This document shows, piece after piece, positions 43,279 to 51,766 of a stretch of 64,000 nt of DNA (positions are counted from its first letter, which is position 1; each line of letters begins with the position of its first letter). A program made the position numbers and the translations under genes. Source of the stretch: Microcoleus sp036704825 (GTDB lineage: Bacteria > Cyanobacteriota > Cyanobacteriia > Cyanobacteriales > Microcoleaceae); assembly GCA_036704825.1 (NCBI GenBank), contig JAUBSN010000031.1:1-64000 (forward strand). The letters run 5' to 3'. The notes under the pieces were generated by a model. The model saw nothing but the letters and a program-made list of their open reading frames with translations, searched no databases and had not been told where the DNA came from.

Positions 43279-43803
43279 TCACACACAAATACAAAATTCC
43301 ATCCGATCAGCGTTAATCCGCGTTAATCCGCCTACATCTGCGGTTAAAAATCTTAATCCAAAATTCCCCCATCGCCCCTGCCATATCACAAAAACAGTAG
43401 TTTGTCAAATTACCCTAAATTTTGCTTACAATTCTTAACTCATCAAATGCGTATTTTGCATAAAAATTTGTAGATATTACATTTTCTAAGTTGTTGATTT
43501 TACGAATTTAAAAGGTTTCAGGCTACAAATGTCAAATTAGTCATAATGCCCCTGGAGTATCAAAATCCGATAATAGCTCAAACGGCGCAAATACGTCAAA
43601 TAAATGAGAATAGAATCAATAGTCAATGATGGTAATTTTGGGAGTTTTCGGCAAGTGATTGAACATTTAAAACGAAAATAACTATTCTATTGCTTTTGCT
43701 TATCAAAGCCGCTTGACTTGTCCCGATCGCCCTTTTCCCCTCAAAAATAGTAAGTATGGTCGAGCGCCCAATAAATAATCGAATCCACCCCAAGCTAGAA
43801 CTC
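43279..43803. other. Intergenic region upstream of the NTRC gene
   Basis: About 570 bases to the NTRC start. The first part carries an ATCAGCGTTAATCCGC... / ACATCTGCGGTTAAAAATC repeat (43306-43348). The rest is AT-rich with no gene. GTAGATATTAC at 43471-43481 resembles a GTA...TAC palindrome but its spacing does not fit an NtcA site. Confidence 0.45.
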
Positions 43804-43812
43804 TGCTATAAT
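43804..43812 (+). promoter_or_regulatory. Extended -10 promoter of the NTRC gene
   Basis: TG at 43804-43805, one base, then TATAAT at 43807-43812: a perfect extended -10 box about 38 bases before the ATG at 43851. No clear -35 hexamer lies 17 bases upstream, as is usual for extended -10 promoters. Sequence match only. Confidence 0.55.
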
Positions 43813-43850
43813 TAGTAAAACGAAGTCGTTATGAGTTTAAGTAAATAGCT

Positions 43851-45221
43851 ATGACCAACGAAACCGTAGAAAACCTAGTAATTATCGGCTCAGGGCCTGC
43901 AGGCTACACCGCAGCAATCTACGCCGGGAGAGCAAACCTCAAACCCGTAGTCTTTGAAGGCTACCAAACGGGAGGCATCCCCGGCGGTCAACTGATGACC
44001 ACCACAGAAGTCGAAAACTTCCCCGGTTTCCCCGAAGGCATCACCGGGCCGGAACTCATGGATCGAATGAAAGCTCAAGCAGTGCGCTGGGGTGCCGAAT
44101 TATACACAGAAGATGTAATTTCGGTGGATTTGACCAAGCGTCCGTTTACAGTGCGATCGGAAGACAGAGAAATCAAAACCCACACGATAGTAATCGCTAC
44201 AGGCGCGACGGCGAAAAGGCTGGGGCTGCCTAGCGAACACGTATTTTGGAGTCACGGCATTTCTGCCTGTGCGATTTGCGACGGCGCTACCCCAATTTTT
44301 AAAGGAGTAGAATTAGCTGTCATCGGCGCGGGCGACACAGCAGCGGAAGAATCTATTTATTTGACAAAATACGGCTCTCACGTACACATGCTGGTGCGGC
44401 GCGATCGAATGCGCGCCAGCAAAGCCATGCAAGACCGAGTGCTGAGCAATCCCAAAATTACCGTGCACTGGAACACCGAAGCAGTGGATATTTTGGGCGA
44501 AGCGGGCGACAAAATGGACGGGGTGAGAATTAGAAATATCGAGACCGACACCGAAAGCGATTTGTTGGTGAAAGGATTGTTTTACGCGATCGGTCACACT
44601 CCCAACACTCAACTGTTCCAAGGTCAGCTAGAACTCGACGAAGTAGGCTATATCGCCACCAAACACGGTTCGGTAGAAACCAGCGTCGAGGGAGTTTACG
44701 CCGTCGGCGACGTACAAGACCACGAGTTTCGCCAAGCCATCACCGCCGCCGGTAGCGGTTGTATGGGGGCGATGCTGGCAGAAAGGTGGCTGTCAGCCAA
44801 GGGGTTAACGCAGGAATTCCATCAAACCGAGGAATCCGAGCAACCCGCAGCAGCGCCGGAAGCTCAAAAAGTACGCAAAACCAGCGAGAACTTTGATATC
44901 AAAGACACGCGCCACGAAGGAGGTTATGCTTTGCGGAAGTTGTTCCACGATAGCGATCGGCTGATTGTGGTCAAATATGCCTCTCCGAGTTGCGGGCCTT
45001 GTCACAGCCTCAAGCCGATTTTGAGCAAAGTAGTAGATGAGTTCGATGGCAAAATCCACTACGTGGAAATTGACATCGAAGAAGATCCAGAAATTGCTGA
45101 AAATGCTGGCGTGATTGGTACGCCGACAATTCAGTATTTCAAAAACAAAGATTTGGTGGCTGAGCTCAAAGGAGTTAAGCCCAAAAGCCAGTACCGCGAG
45201 TTAATTGCCAGTAATTTGTAG
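43851..45221 (+). CDS. NADPH-thioredoxin reductase with C-terminal thioredoxin domain (NTRC type)
   Basis: 456 aa bifunctional protein that passes electrons from NADPH to 2-Cys peroxiredoxins and other targets in oxygenic phototrophs. The N-terminal reductase part (about 1-315) has the FAD motif IIGSGPAGYTAAIYAGRA, the redox pair in SACAICDGA, the NADPH motif VIGAGDTAAEES and the FAD end-motif YAVGDVQD. After a short linker, the thioredoxin domain (about 345-456) has the CGPC active site in YASPSCGPCHSLKP and the cis-Pro in IGTPTIQYF. The fusion is typical of cyanobacteria and plastids. It has an extended -10 promoter and a perfect 20-bp palindrome behind it. Confidence 0.95.
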   Translation: MTNETVENLVIIGSGPAGYTAAIYAGRANLKPVVFEGYQTGGIPGGQLMTTTEVENFPGFPEGITGPELMDRMKAQAVRWGAELYTEDVISVDLTKRPFTVRSEDREIKTHTIVIATGATAKRLGLPSEHVFWSHGISACAICDGATPIFKGVELAVIGAGDTAAEESIYLTKYGSHVHMLVRRDRMRASKAMQDRVLSNPKITVHWNTEAVDILGEAGDKMDGVRIRNIETDTESDLLVKGLFYAIGHTPNTQLFQGQLELDEVGYIATKHGSVETSVEGVYAVGDVQDHEFRQAITAAGSGCMGAMLAERWLSAKGLTQEFHQTEESEQPAAAPEAQKVRKTSENFDIKDTRHEGGYALRKLFHDSDRLIVVKYASPSCGPCHSLKPILSKVVDEFDGKIHYVEIDIEEDPEIAENAGVIGTPTIQYFKNKDLVAELKGVKPKSQYRELIASNL

Positions 45222-45236
45222 GAAGGCAAATTAGCT

Positions 45237-45286
45237 AAGACTTGTTAACCGCAGATATCTGCGTTCATCTGCGGTTAACAAGTCTT
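45237..45286. terminator. Perfect 20-bp palindrome after NTRC (AACCGCAGAT repeat family)
   Basis: Arm AAGACTTGTTAACCGCAGAT at 45237-45256 is exactly complementary to 45267-45286, with a 10-base loop. It starts 16 bases after the NTRC stop and is likely to act as a terminator. It belongs to the dispersed AACCGCAGAT/ATCTGCGGTT repeats, so it may have been recruited from a repeat. No T-run follows directly. Confidence 0.75.
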
Positions 45287-45311
45287 CCTATGGTTTTCGG
45301 TAAAAATTGAT

Positions 45312-46235
45312 ATGCTGATGAAAACAAATCTGACGCACCAATTATCAATTATGGCTCAAAGCCGCCTCCGACTACCGCGATTTCTCAACAGTGCCTCACC
45401 GTCAAGCCTGTCAATGAAAATGATGTGGACAGGTTTGACAATAACTGCCGTGTTTGTATTGGTAGCCACTTTGTCTCCAGCTATGCAAGCTTGGGGATGG
45501 CTGCAAAATCCTACGGAAGCTTTGATTAACCCCATCCACGAACCGCCGTCGCCGAATTATTGGTTCGGTACCAGCCGCAGCGGCTACGATGTGTTTTCCC
45601 GCACGCTGTTTGCTTCTCGGGCGGCTTGGCAAGTGGTAATTTTAGCCACTGCTTTGAGTTTGTTTATCGGGGTGCCGCTGGGTTTGGTTAGCGGTTATTT
45701 GGGCGGTAAGCTCGATCGAGTGTTGTTATTTTTAATGGATACAATTTATACTTTGCCGGGGCTGCTGCTTTCTTTGACGCTAGCGTTTGTAGTGGGGAAA
45801 GGAGTTTTGAATGCTGCGATCGCCCTGAGCATTTCCTACATCCCTCAATACTACCGCGTAGTCAGGAATCACACCGTCAGCGTCAAAACAGAATTGTTTG
45901 TCGAAGCCGCGCGGGCAATGGGCGCTGACACTTGGACAGTGCTTTCGCGTTACCTGTTTCTGAATGTGATTCAGAGCGTACCTGTGCTGTTTGCGCTCAA
46001 CGCTGCCGATGCAATTTTAACATTAGGAGGTTTGGGATTTCTCGGATTAGGACTTCCCGAAGCAACTCCCGAATGGGGACACGACTTGCGTTTAGCTTTA
46101 GATGCGCTACCTACTGGCATTTGGTGGACGGCTTTGTTTCCAGGTTTGGCTATGACTTTAATGGTGGTGGGACTATCTTTGGTGGGGGAAGGATTAAACG
46201 AGTTTGTGAACCCTCGGCTGCGGAATCAGCAGTAA
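45312..46235 (+). CDS. ABC transporter permease, oligopeptide/nickel (DppC/OppC) type
   Basis: 307 aa. Inner-membrane permease of a peptide-class importer with an N-terminal anchor helix (TGLTITAVFVLVATLSPAM), the conserved LINPIHEPPSPNYWFGTSRSGYDVFSR periplasmic motif, five further helices and the cytoplasmic EAA loop EAARAMGADTWTVLSRYLFLNV. It should pair with a DppB/OppB permease and two ATPases encoded elsewhere; none lie next to it, which is normal for cyanobacteria. ATG at 45312 is used; a second in-frame ATG at 45351 is also possible. Confidence 0.9.
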   Translation: MLMKTNLTHQLSIMAQSRLRLPRFLNSASPSSLSMKMMWTGLTITAVFVLVATLSPAMQAWGWLQNPTEALINPIHEPPSPNYWFGTSRSGYDVFSRTLFASRAAWQVVILATALSLFIGVPLGLVSGYLGGKLDRVLLFLMDTIYTLPGLLLSLTLAFVVGKGVLNAAIALSISYIPQYYRVVRNHTVSVKTELFVEAARAMGADTWTVLSRYLFLNVIQSVPVLFALNAADAILTLGGLGFLGLGLPEATPEWGHDLRLALDALPTGIWWTALFPGLAMTLMVVGLSLVGEGLNEFVNPRLRNQQ

Positions 46236-46394
46236 TCTGTCTCGCCGTCAAATTAAGTTCTCCGTCAGGACTTTAGTTTTTTCTTCTTCTCTTTTCTTCC
46301 TACCCTACCCTTCACCGAACCCCTGCGGGGAACGGGAACGGCTTCGCCGAACGCGCACTTCGCGTCTTCGCGGTTCGTTAAAGGAGAAATTAGG

Positions 46395-46436
46395 ATGGAA
46401 AAAACCGAGATGATAATTGAGGAGGTGAAATCATGA
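46395..46436 (+). CDS. Thirteen-codon leader ORF coupled to the AAA ATPase gene
   Basis: MEKTEMIIEEVKS then TGA. It has its own good ribosome-binding site (AAAGGAG seven bases before the ATG), and its stop overlaps the ATG of the next gene as ATGA; its own codons also supply the GGAGGTGA site of that gene. So it could couple translation or be the last trace of a lost upstream partner gene. Reality of the peptide is not shown. Confidence 0.4.
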   Translation: MEKTEMIIEEVKS

Positions 46437-47632
46437 AAAATATTCCCCGTATAGAATGTCTCAAAGTCCAAAATTACCGTGCTTTGTACAATCTAGAACT
46501 CAAAAATCTCACCCCCTTAACTGTCTTCTTAGGCCCCAACGGTAGCGGAAAGTCAACTATTTTTGATGTTTTCGCTTTCCTGTCCGAATGTTTCACGGAA
46601 AGTCTCAGAAAAGCCTGGGATAGACGGGGCAGATTTCGAGAATTACGCACCCGAGACACTGAAGGCTGCATTATCATTGAATTAAAATATCGAGAGACAT
46701 CTGCATCGCCTTTAATTACCTATCATCTCGCTATAGATGAAGAAAATAATCGTCCCTTCATTGCTGAAGAATGGTTGCATTGGAGGCGCGGACAATATGA
46801 ACAACCCTTTCGCTTTTTAAACTTTAAAAAAGGCGAAGGACAAGTGATTAGCGGCGAAAGTCCTGGTGAAGAAGGTGAAAGGATAACCGAAAAATTAGAA
46901 TCATCTGAATTTTTAGCAGTAAATACATTAGGACAGTTTGCCAAACATCCCCGTGTTAGTGCATTAAGACGTTTTATTACAGGTTGGTATTTATCCTATT
47001 TAACCGCAGATCATACCCGCAGCCTTCCCGAAGCAGGTGCACAGGAAAGATTATCTCCCACTGGTGACAATTTACCCAATGTTATCCAATACCTAAAAGA
47101 ACAACATCCCCAACGGTTAGAAGAAATACTAAAAACCCTTTCGGTTCGTATTCCACGCCTCGAAAAAGTCGAAGCCTCAATCATGCAGGATGGCAGACTT
47201 TTGTTGGAGATTAAAGATGCTCCTTTTTCTCATCCTATTCTGGCAAAATTTGCCTCTGATGGTACGTTAAAGCTCTTAGCTTATTTGATAGTATTATTTG
47301 ACCCAAATCCCCTGCAATTAGTGGGGATAGAAGAACCAGAAAATCATTTGCATCCGCGATTATTACCTCAGCTTGCAGAAGAATGTCGTTCTGCTTCTGC
47401 GAATACTCAATTAATGGTGACAACGCATTCTCCCTTTTTTGTGGATAGTTTGAAGCCAGAGGAATTATGGGTATTATATCGAGATGAGAAAGGTTTTACT
47501 CAAGCAAAAAGAACCGCAGATATGCGGGGAGTAAAAGAATTTATGGAACACGGTGCATTACTGGGTTCGCTGTGGATGGAAGATTTCTTTGATGTGGGAA
47601 ATCCGCTTAAAAATGCAGGTGCGCCGCAATGA
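46433..47632 (+). CDS. AAA family ATPase (ABC-type, RecF/OLD-like), putative defence effector partner
   Basis: 399 aa. ABC-class ATPase of the AAA_15/AAA_21 kind: N-terminal LKVQNYRALYNLELKNL and Walker A GPNGSGKST (residues 34-42), a long variable helical insert, then signature-like KFASDGTLKLLAYLI, Walker B in LQLVGIEEPENHLHPRLL and the switch His in LMVTTHSPFFVD. No nuclease (TOPRIM) domain of its own. It has an excellent GGAGGTGA site and is followed after 28 bases by a DUF4276 gene. ATPase plus DUF4276/TOPRIM-like pairs resemble phage-defence modules such as PARIS; a defence role here is inference. Confidence 0.85.
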   Translation: MKNIPRIECLKVQNYRALYNLELKNLTPLTVFLGPNGSGKSTIFDVFAFLSECFTESLRKAWDRRGRFRELRTRDTEGCIIIELKYRETSASPLITYHLAIDEENNRPFIAEEWLHWRRGQYEQPFRFLNFKKGEGQVISGESPGEEGERITEKLESSEFLAVNTLGQFAKHPRVSALRRFITGWYLSYLTADHTRSLPEAGAQERLSPTGDNLPNVIQYLKEQHPQRLEEILKTLSVRIPRLEKVEASIMQDGRLLLEIKDAPFSHPILAKFASDGTLKLLAYLIVLFDPNPLQLVGIEEPENHLHPRLLPQLAEECRSASANTQLMVTTHSPFFVDSLKPEELWVLYRDEKGFTQAKRTADMRGVKEFMEHGALLGSLWMEDFFDVGNPLKNAGAPQ

Positions 47633-47660
47633 TTTTTAACTTACAATAAATAGATAGAAG

Positions 47661-48293
47661 GTGAGCATTTTGCATCTTGAGTTTTTAGTGGAAGAAGCAT
47701 CCCTAGAAGCAGCTTTGACCCAGCTTTTGCCGAAAATATTGCCATCGACTGTTAGCTCTAAGATTCATGCTTTTCGAGGAAAACCAGATTTACTTGCTAA
47801 AGTGCCTAATCGTTTGAAAGGTTATCAAGCATGGCTTCCCCCGGATTGGAAAATTGTTATTTTAATAGATGAAGATCGAGAAGATTGTCTTAAATTAAAA
47901 AAGCAACTAGAAGATATAGCAATATTAGCCGGATTAATCACTAAATCTTCCTGTCAAAAAGATAAATCATTTCAAGTCTTAAATCGAATTGTGGTAGAAG
48001 AATTAGAAGCGTGGTTTTTGGGAGACGTTGAAGCAATTCGCCAAGCTTATCCTAAAGTCTCTGCTAATTTAGCTAATCAAAAACCCTATCGCGATCCAGA
48101 TGCTATCAAAGGAGGCACCTGGGAGGCTTTGGAAAGAGTCCTGCAAAAAGCTGGATATCATGGGGGAGGACTAGAAAAATATAAAGCCTCTAGCGAAATT
48201 TCTCAATATATGAATCCTAAATCAAATCGCTCTAAAAGCTTCCAAGTCTTTTATCAAGGTTTATTAGAAATCATCAATAGTAAGCAGGTATAA
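47661..48293 (+). CDS. DUF4276-family protein, partner of the AAA ATPase
   Basis: 210 aa. DUF4276 pattern, probably a TOPRIM-like fold: an acidic start LEFLVEEASLEAAL, a strand with IVILIDEDREDC (DxD type), EELEAWFLGDVEAIRQAYP, and KGGTWEALERVLQKAGYHGGGLEKYKAS. The Glu and Asp placements would fit a metal-dependent nuclease, but the family is uncharacterised as far as I know. The start is GTG at 47661 or TTG at 47670, which has AGGTGA closer to ideal distance. Same strand, 28 bases after the ATPase gene: a two-gene operon. Confidence 0.8.
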   Translation: MSILHLEFLVEEASLEAALTQLLPKILPSTVSSKIHAFRGKPDLLAKVPNRLKGYQAWLPPDWKIVILIDEDREDCLKLKKQLEDIAILAGLITKSSCQKDKSFQVLNRIVVEELEAWFLGDVEAIRQAYPKVSANLANQKPYRDPDAIKGGTWEALERVLQKAGYHGGGLEKYKASSEISQYMNPKSNRSKSFQVFYQGLLEIINSKQV

Positions 48294-49951
48294 TCAATTT
48301 TATAGACAATTTTCGCTCTCGTCATTGCTGAGCTAGGAGCGAGGAATGATTTAGAACTCAAACCTAAAGCCGGGCTTTGGGAGGACAGGCTGTAAATAAA
48401 TGTAACAAAAGTTTGATCGATCGCACCAGCGTCCTACCACTCCACATCTTTAAGTGCATCCTGCAGCTTATACCTTCTCTAACAATAGCAAGCACATCGC
48501 TAACAGGGGGAATTTTTATTCCTTGGCGGAGTTATCATCAGGCAGTTGCATCAACATCCGCTGGGGAATTTTTTTCGTCTGCTTGAAATTATCAAGACAA
48601 TTCGGGAATGCTACCTAAAATTGATGGAAGGAGTTTATTGAATCTTCACACTGTCACGATATATTTAAAGGAATCGTGAAGTTATACTTCCGAGAGATGT
48701 CGAATTGTATGGTTTGTGAGATTGTGCGATCGCGCAAGTGCGAACCGAAAGCCAAAAATTTTAGAGAAGTCCGCAGCCGAGAGTTGCGCGGCGGGTTAAC
48801 TATCAGTAGAATTTATCCTGGTGGTTTTTGCCATTGACGCGACAAACTCCTGTCGAACTGCTTAAATAAGAATGTGACGTTAAGAACTTAATGTGATTTA
48901 ACGTCAAAATTAAACCCAATTTCTGAGATTTGAGCTAACTTAACAATGAAAGCCCCTGTTGCACTACTCAACCCGCAACGCTTCATTTGGGGTCAGAGTC
49001 GGTCTCCAATCCAGAGTTGCCGGCTTAAAACTAAAGCTACGAGCTTTATTCAATCGCAGATTGCGTATGATTCAATTCAGGGAAACAGGGTAATGATGGG
49101 TGTATCTACACGGATTGTATTGGTCCCAATTTGGGCAACTCAAAAATTGTCTGCTAACTGTCTGGCCAACTACGCCGCAGCCGTTCACCCAGATATACGC
49201 AGAAAACAGCGCCGTTCGATCGTGCCAAAGTTTTTTTTGCGGGCCGTTCTCAGGATTTAGCAGAGCCGGACATGAGTTAGTATTGTCAAGCTAAGCAGAC
49301 AGAGTTTTCCTAGTTCTTGACAAACAATGGAAAACAACTTCCATTTTTTGTGAGAAAGGCTACAATCGGAAAGGTCTTTGCAAGATCCAATTCTCCCCAT
49401 TTGGTACTTCAACCTTCTGCTGTTGCATTTGAGGCAGCAGATGAAGATCCAAGGTGGCGAAAATTTCCCGTACAACTGTCATGTCTGACAACCAGAGTGA
49501 AAGCAAGGCCAATCAAAAGTTCGACACCTCGAAGACAAAAGTTAGACGGTTCCGTGCAGGAAAACTTGTACGGGTAAAAGCTCGAAGTACCGAGTAAAAA
49601 AAAGCCAGTATTTTTGGAAGTGCGATCGATCGCGCTTCATGGTTTGCTTCTGCGGGCAAGGTATTGCAGGTGATGCGGTAACTCGTTCCGAAAGAAAAAG
49701 CCGCCAGCTCAATTTAAGATCGCGATGTTAAAATCTGCGATTAATTGAATGCGCTCGCTGCTTCAAGCCCGAACTCGAACTTTGACTCAGAAAAAAGGTG
49801 CAGTTTCGGTAACAGATTCAGCTAGCAGACCAAAAATCCCACTATTTCTTCCTGCGGGAATGTCAATACTGGCTAACTTGTCTAAACTACAAACAGACGA
49901 CACTATTCCACTGTTATTTATTCTTTAATTCAGGAGCATGAGGAAGACGGC
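48294..49951. other. Long intergenic region upstream of the principal sigma factor gene
   Basis: About 1,660 bases with no gene that I can support. Two dyads stand out: TCACGAT/ATCGTGA at 48654-48660 and 48673-48679, and TGACGTTAA/TTAACGTCA at 48875-48883 and 48898-48906 with a 14-base loop. Open frames at 48946-49260 and 49317-49577 have no recognisable content. A long 5' leader or several promoters for the sigma gene are possible, as such genes often have complex control. Confidence 0.5.
48875..48906. promoter_or_regulatory. Dyad TGACGTTAA...TTAACGTCA
   Basis: A 9-bp perfect inverted repeat separated by 14 bases, in the non-coding region before sigA. It may be an operator for a dimeric regulator or a hairpin in RNA. 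Nothing else identifies the protein that would bind it. Confidence 0.35.
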
Positions 49952-51118
49952 ATGATCCAGGCTAACACCGTACTCGAAACCACAATTACACCCGAAATGG
50001 AAACAATCGAGTTGCTTCGGAGCGCCGAAAGCGTTCTACCTGAGAGCGATTTGGAACTCTTTATCGATGAAGAAGACGATCGAGAAGAATTCTTAGACTC
50101 TCAATCTGAGGACGACCCTAAATCTGGCAAAGGCGCCAAAGCCCGCCGTCGGGCTCAGGCCAAGAAAAAGCATTATACTGAAGACTCTATTCGTCTTTAC
50201 CTGCAAGAAATCGGTCGGATTCGACTGCTGCGTGCTGACGAAGAGATTGAACTAGCGCGCAAGATTGCAGATTTGCTGGAATTAGAGCGAGTTCGAGAAC
50301 AACTGCTCGAAGAGTATAACCGCGAACCCAAAGACAGCGAATGGGCGAATGCTGTAGATATGGCACTTCCTGCATTCCGTCACCGACTCCACGTCGGCCG
50401 TCGGGCCAAGGAAAAAATGGTGCAATCAAACCTGCGTTTGGTGGTGTCGATCGCCAAAAAATACATGAATCGCGGTTTGTCTTTCCAAGATTTGATTCAG
50501 GAAGGCTCTTTAGGTTTGATCCGGGCCGCTGAAAAATTCGATCACGAAAAAGGCTACAAGTTTTCTACCTACGCAACTTGGTGGATACGTCAAGCCATCA
50601 CCCGGGCAATTGCCGACCAATCCCGGACTATCCGCCTGCCGGTTCACCTTTACGAAACCATCTCGCGGATCAAAAAAACTACCAAACTCCTGTCTCAGGA
50701 AATGGGTCGCAAGCCTACGGAAGAAGAAATTGCTACCCGCATGGAAATGACGATCGAGAAGTTGCGGTTCATTGCTAAGTCCGCGCAATTGCCCATCTCT
50801 TTAGAAACTCCGATCGGCAAAGAGGAAGACTCGCGTCTGGGAGACTTTATTGAATCTGACGGGGAAACGCCAGAAGATCAAGTCTCGAAAAACTTGCTCA
50901 GGGAAGATTTGGAAAGCGTTTTGGATACTCTCAGCCCCCGAGAACGTGATGTACTGCGGCTGCGTTACGGCTTAGATGACGGACGGATGAAGACCTTGGA
51001 GGAAATTGGTCAAATCTTTAACGTCACCCGCGAGCGGATTCGCCAAATCGAGGCTAAAGCCCTGCGGAAGTTGCGCCATCCCAACCGAAATAGCATCTTG
51101 AAAGAATATATCCGCTAG
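49952..51118 (+). CDS. sigA: Principal RNA polymerase sigma factor (group 1, SigA/RpoD)
   Basis: 388 aa, the housekeeping sigma factor of cyanobacteria. Acidic N-terminal region 1.1 remnant, region 1.2 DSIRLYLQEIGRIRLL, region 2 with AKEKMVQSNLRLVVSIAKKYMNRGLSFQDLIQEG and KGYKFSTYATWWIRQAITRAIADQSR, region 3, and region 4 RERDVLRLRYGLDDGRMKTLEEIGQIFNVTRERIRQIEAKALRKLRHP. The ATG at 49952 has AGGAAG five bases upstream. Group 1 rather than group 2 is inferred from the extended acidic N-terminus and canonical region 4. Confidence 0.96.
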   Translation: MIQANTVLETTITPEMETIELLRSAESVLPESDLELFIDEEDDREEFLDSQSEDDPKSGKGAKARRRAQAKKKHYTEDSIRLYLQEIGRIRLLRADEEIELARKIADLLELERVREQLLEEYNREPKDSEWANAVDMALPAFRHRLHVGRRAKEKMVQSNLRLVVSIAKKYMNRGLSFQDLIQEGSLGLIRAAEKFDHEKGYKFSTYATWWIRQAITRAIADQSRTIRLPVHLYETISRIKKTTKLLSQEMGRKPTEEEIATRMEMTIEKLRFIAKSAQLPISLETPIGKEEDSRLGDFIESDGETPEDQVSKNLLREDLESVLDTLSPRERDVLRLRYGLDDGRMKTLEEIGQIFNVTRERIRQIEAKALRKLRHPNRNSILKEYIR

Positions 51119-51488
51119 AGTAATTTGCTAGCATCACCCAAAAGAGTGATTCGCAGTCTTTTTTGGGGGGGAAACCCCCCGCCCCCAAGGCTCTTTCATT
51201 CTCAGGAAAAACAGCTTTTTGACTCTTGTCGTGCGATGAATGCCGACCTGACCCATCCACGATTTGTTAGGCATTTGGTGGGATTGGGAAAAGCGAGGGG
51301 GGATTGCCCCTACAAGAGAATGAGACACCCTTGGCCCCGCCCCGGTTTGAGCTATAGCTGTTCAATTTTTTGCGGCTAAGTGCCCGGAGCAAGTGGCTAT
51401 TTGCTGCCCAAATGGCGCTGCCAAAATTTAGGGAGTCCGTTAGAGAACTCCCAAGCTTTGCAGTGTCACAAATTTCTTAACTAGAAAA
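51119..51488. other. Intergenic region between sigA and the HLIP gene, with a G7-AAA-C6 hairpin
   Basis: About 370 bases. TTTTTTGGGGGGGAAACCCCCC (G run 51165-51171, C run 51175-51180) is a short hairpin but lacks a downstream T-run. TCACCC...GAGTGA at about 51133-51149 is another weak stem. No gene. It presumably holds the 3' ends of two convergent transcripts. Confidence 0.5.
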
Positions 51489-51641
51489 TTACATCAGGCC
51501 CCAAAAGTGAAGCAGGCCTTGACCGGAAACCAATTCGATGATGACAGCGGCAGAGAAACCAATCATCGCCAAACGACCGTTCCAATTTTCGGCTCCTTCG
51601 CTGAAGCCCCAGTTCCAAGCGTTGCGTTTTTGTTCTTGCAT
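51489..51641 (-). CDS. High-light-inducible protein (one-helix chlorophyll-binding HLIP)
   Basis: 50 aa, too short for a standard gene caller threshold. It carries the chlorophyll-binding core EGAENWNGRLAMIGF with Glu, Asn and Arg for pigment binding, a single thylakoid helix (AMIGFSAAVIIELVSG) and a short N-terminus (QEQKRNAWNWGFS). HLIPs protect photosystem II assembly and bind chlorophyll and carotenoid under high light. A GAGAGGAG site lies eight bases upstream of the ATG, and a strong promoter sits before it. Near an ABC ATPase gene that is divergent only in orientation of the spacer; it is probably a separate transcript. Confidence 0.93.
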   Translation of the reverse strand: MQEQKRNAWNWGFSEGAENWNGRLAMIGFSAAVIIELVSGQGLLHFWGLM

Positions 51642-51662
51642 AGTGCGAACTCCTCTCGTTAA

Positions 51663-51683
51663 CTTTTGTAAGGCTTGTGTAAA
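51663..51683 (-). promoter_or_regulatory. HLR1-like direct repeat (possible RpaB site) of the HLIP gene
   Basis: Read on the minus strand: TTTACACA, three bases, then CTTACAAAA. The two TTACA words are 11 bases apart; the RpaB/HLR1 consensus has 10. It lies just downstream of the -10 box, a position suited to repression in low light. The spacing mismatch keeps confidence low. Confidence 0.35.
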
Positions 51684-51685
51684 TA

Positions 51686-51714
51686 AATATAACCGTGACT
51701 TGAAAAAAGTGCAA
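51686..51714 (-). promoter_or_regulatory. Sigma-70-type promoter of the HLIP gene
   Basis: On the minus strand TTGCAC (51714-51709), exactly 17 bases, TATATT (51691-51686). The -10 box is about 45 bases before the ATG at 51641. Good match and ideal spacing; experimentally unproven. Confidence 0.6.
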
Positions 51715-51766
51715 GCTTGTGCATGGGATATCGGTCACAAGGGTCGATCGACCTTGAGGATTTTAC

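Noticed and set aside
43471..43481. GTA...TAC palindrome as NtcA nitrogen-control site before NTRC
   Set aside because: The spacing is five bases; NtcA sites need eight.
48946..49260. Plus-strand open frame of 104 codons upstream of sigA
   Set aside because: Composition is not coding-like, it matches nothing I know, and it overlaps other equally weak frames. Kept as intergenic.
49938..49955. Five-codon ORF overlapping the sigA start as ATGA
   Set aside because: Its bases are simply the AGGAAG ribosome-binding site of sigA, and its own ATG lies only one base after AGGAG, too close to be used.
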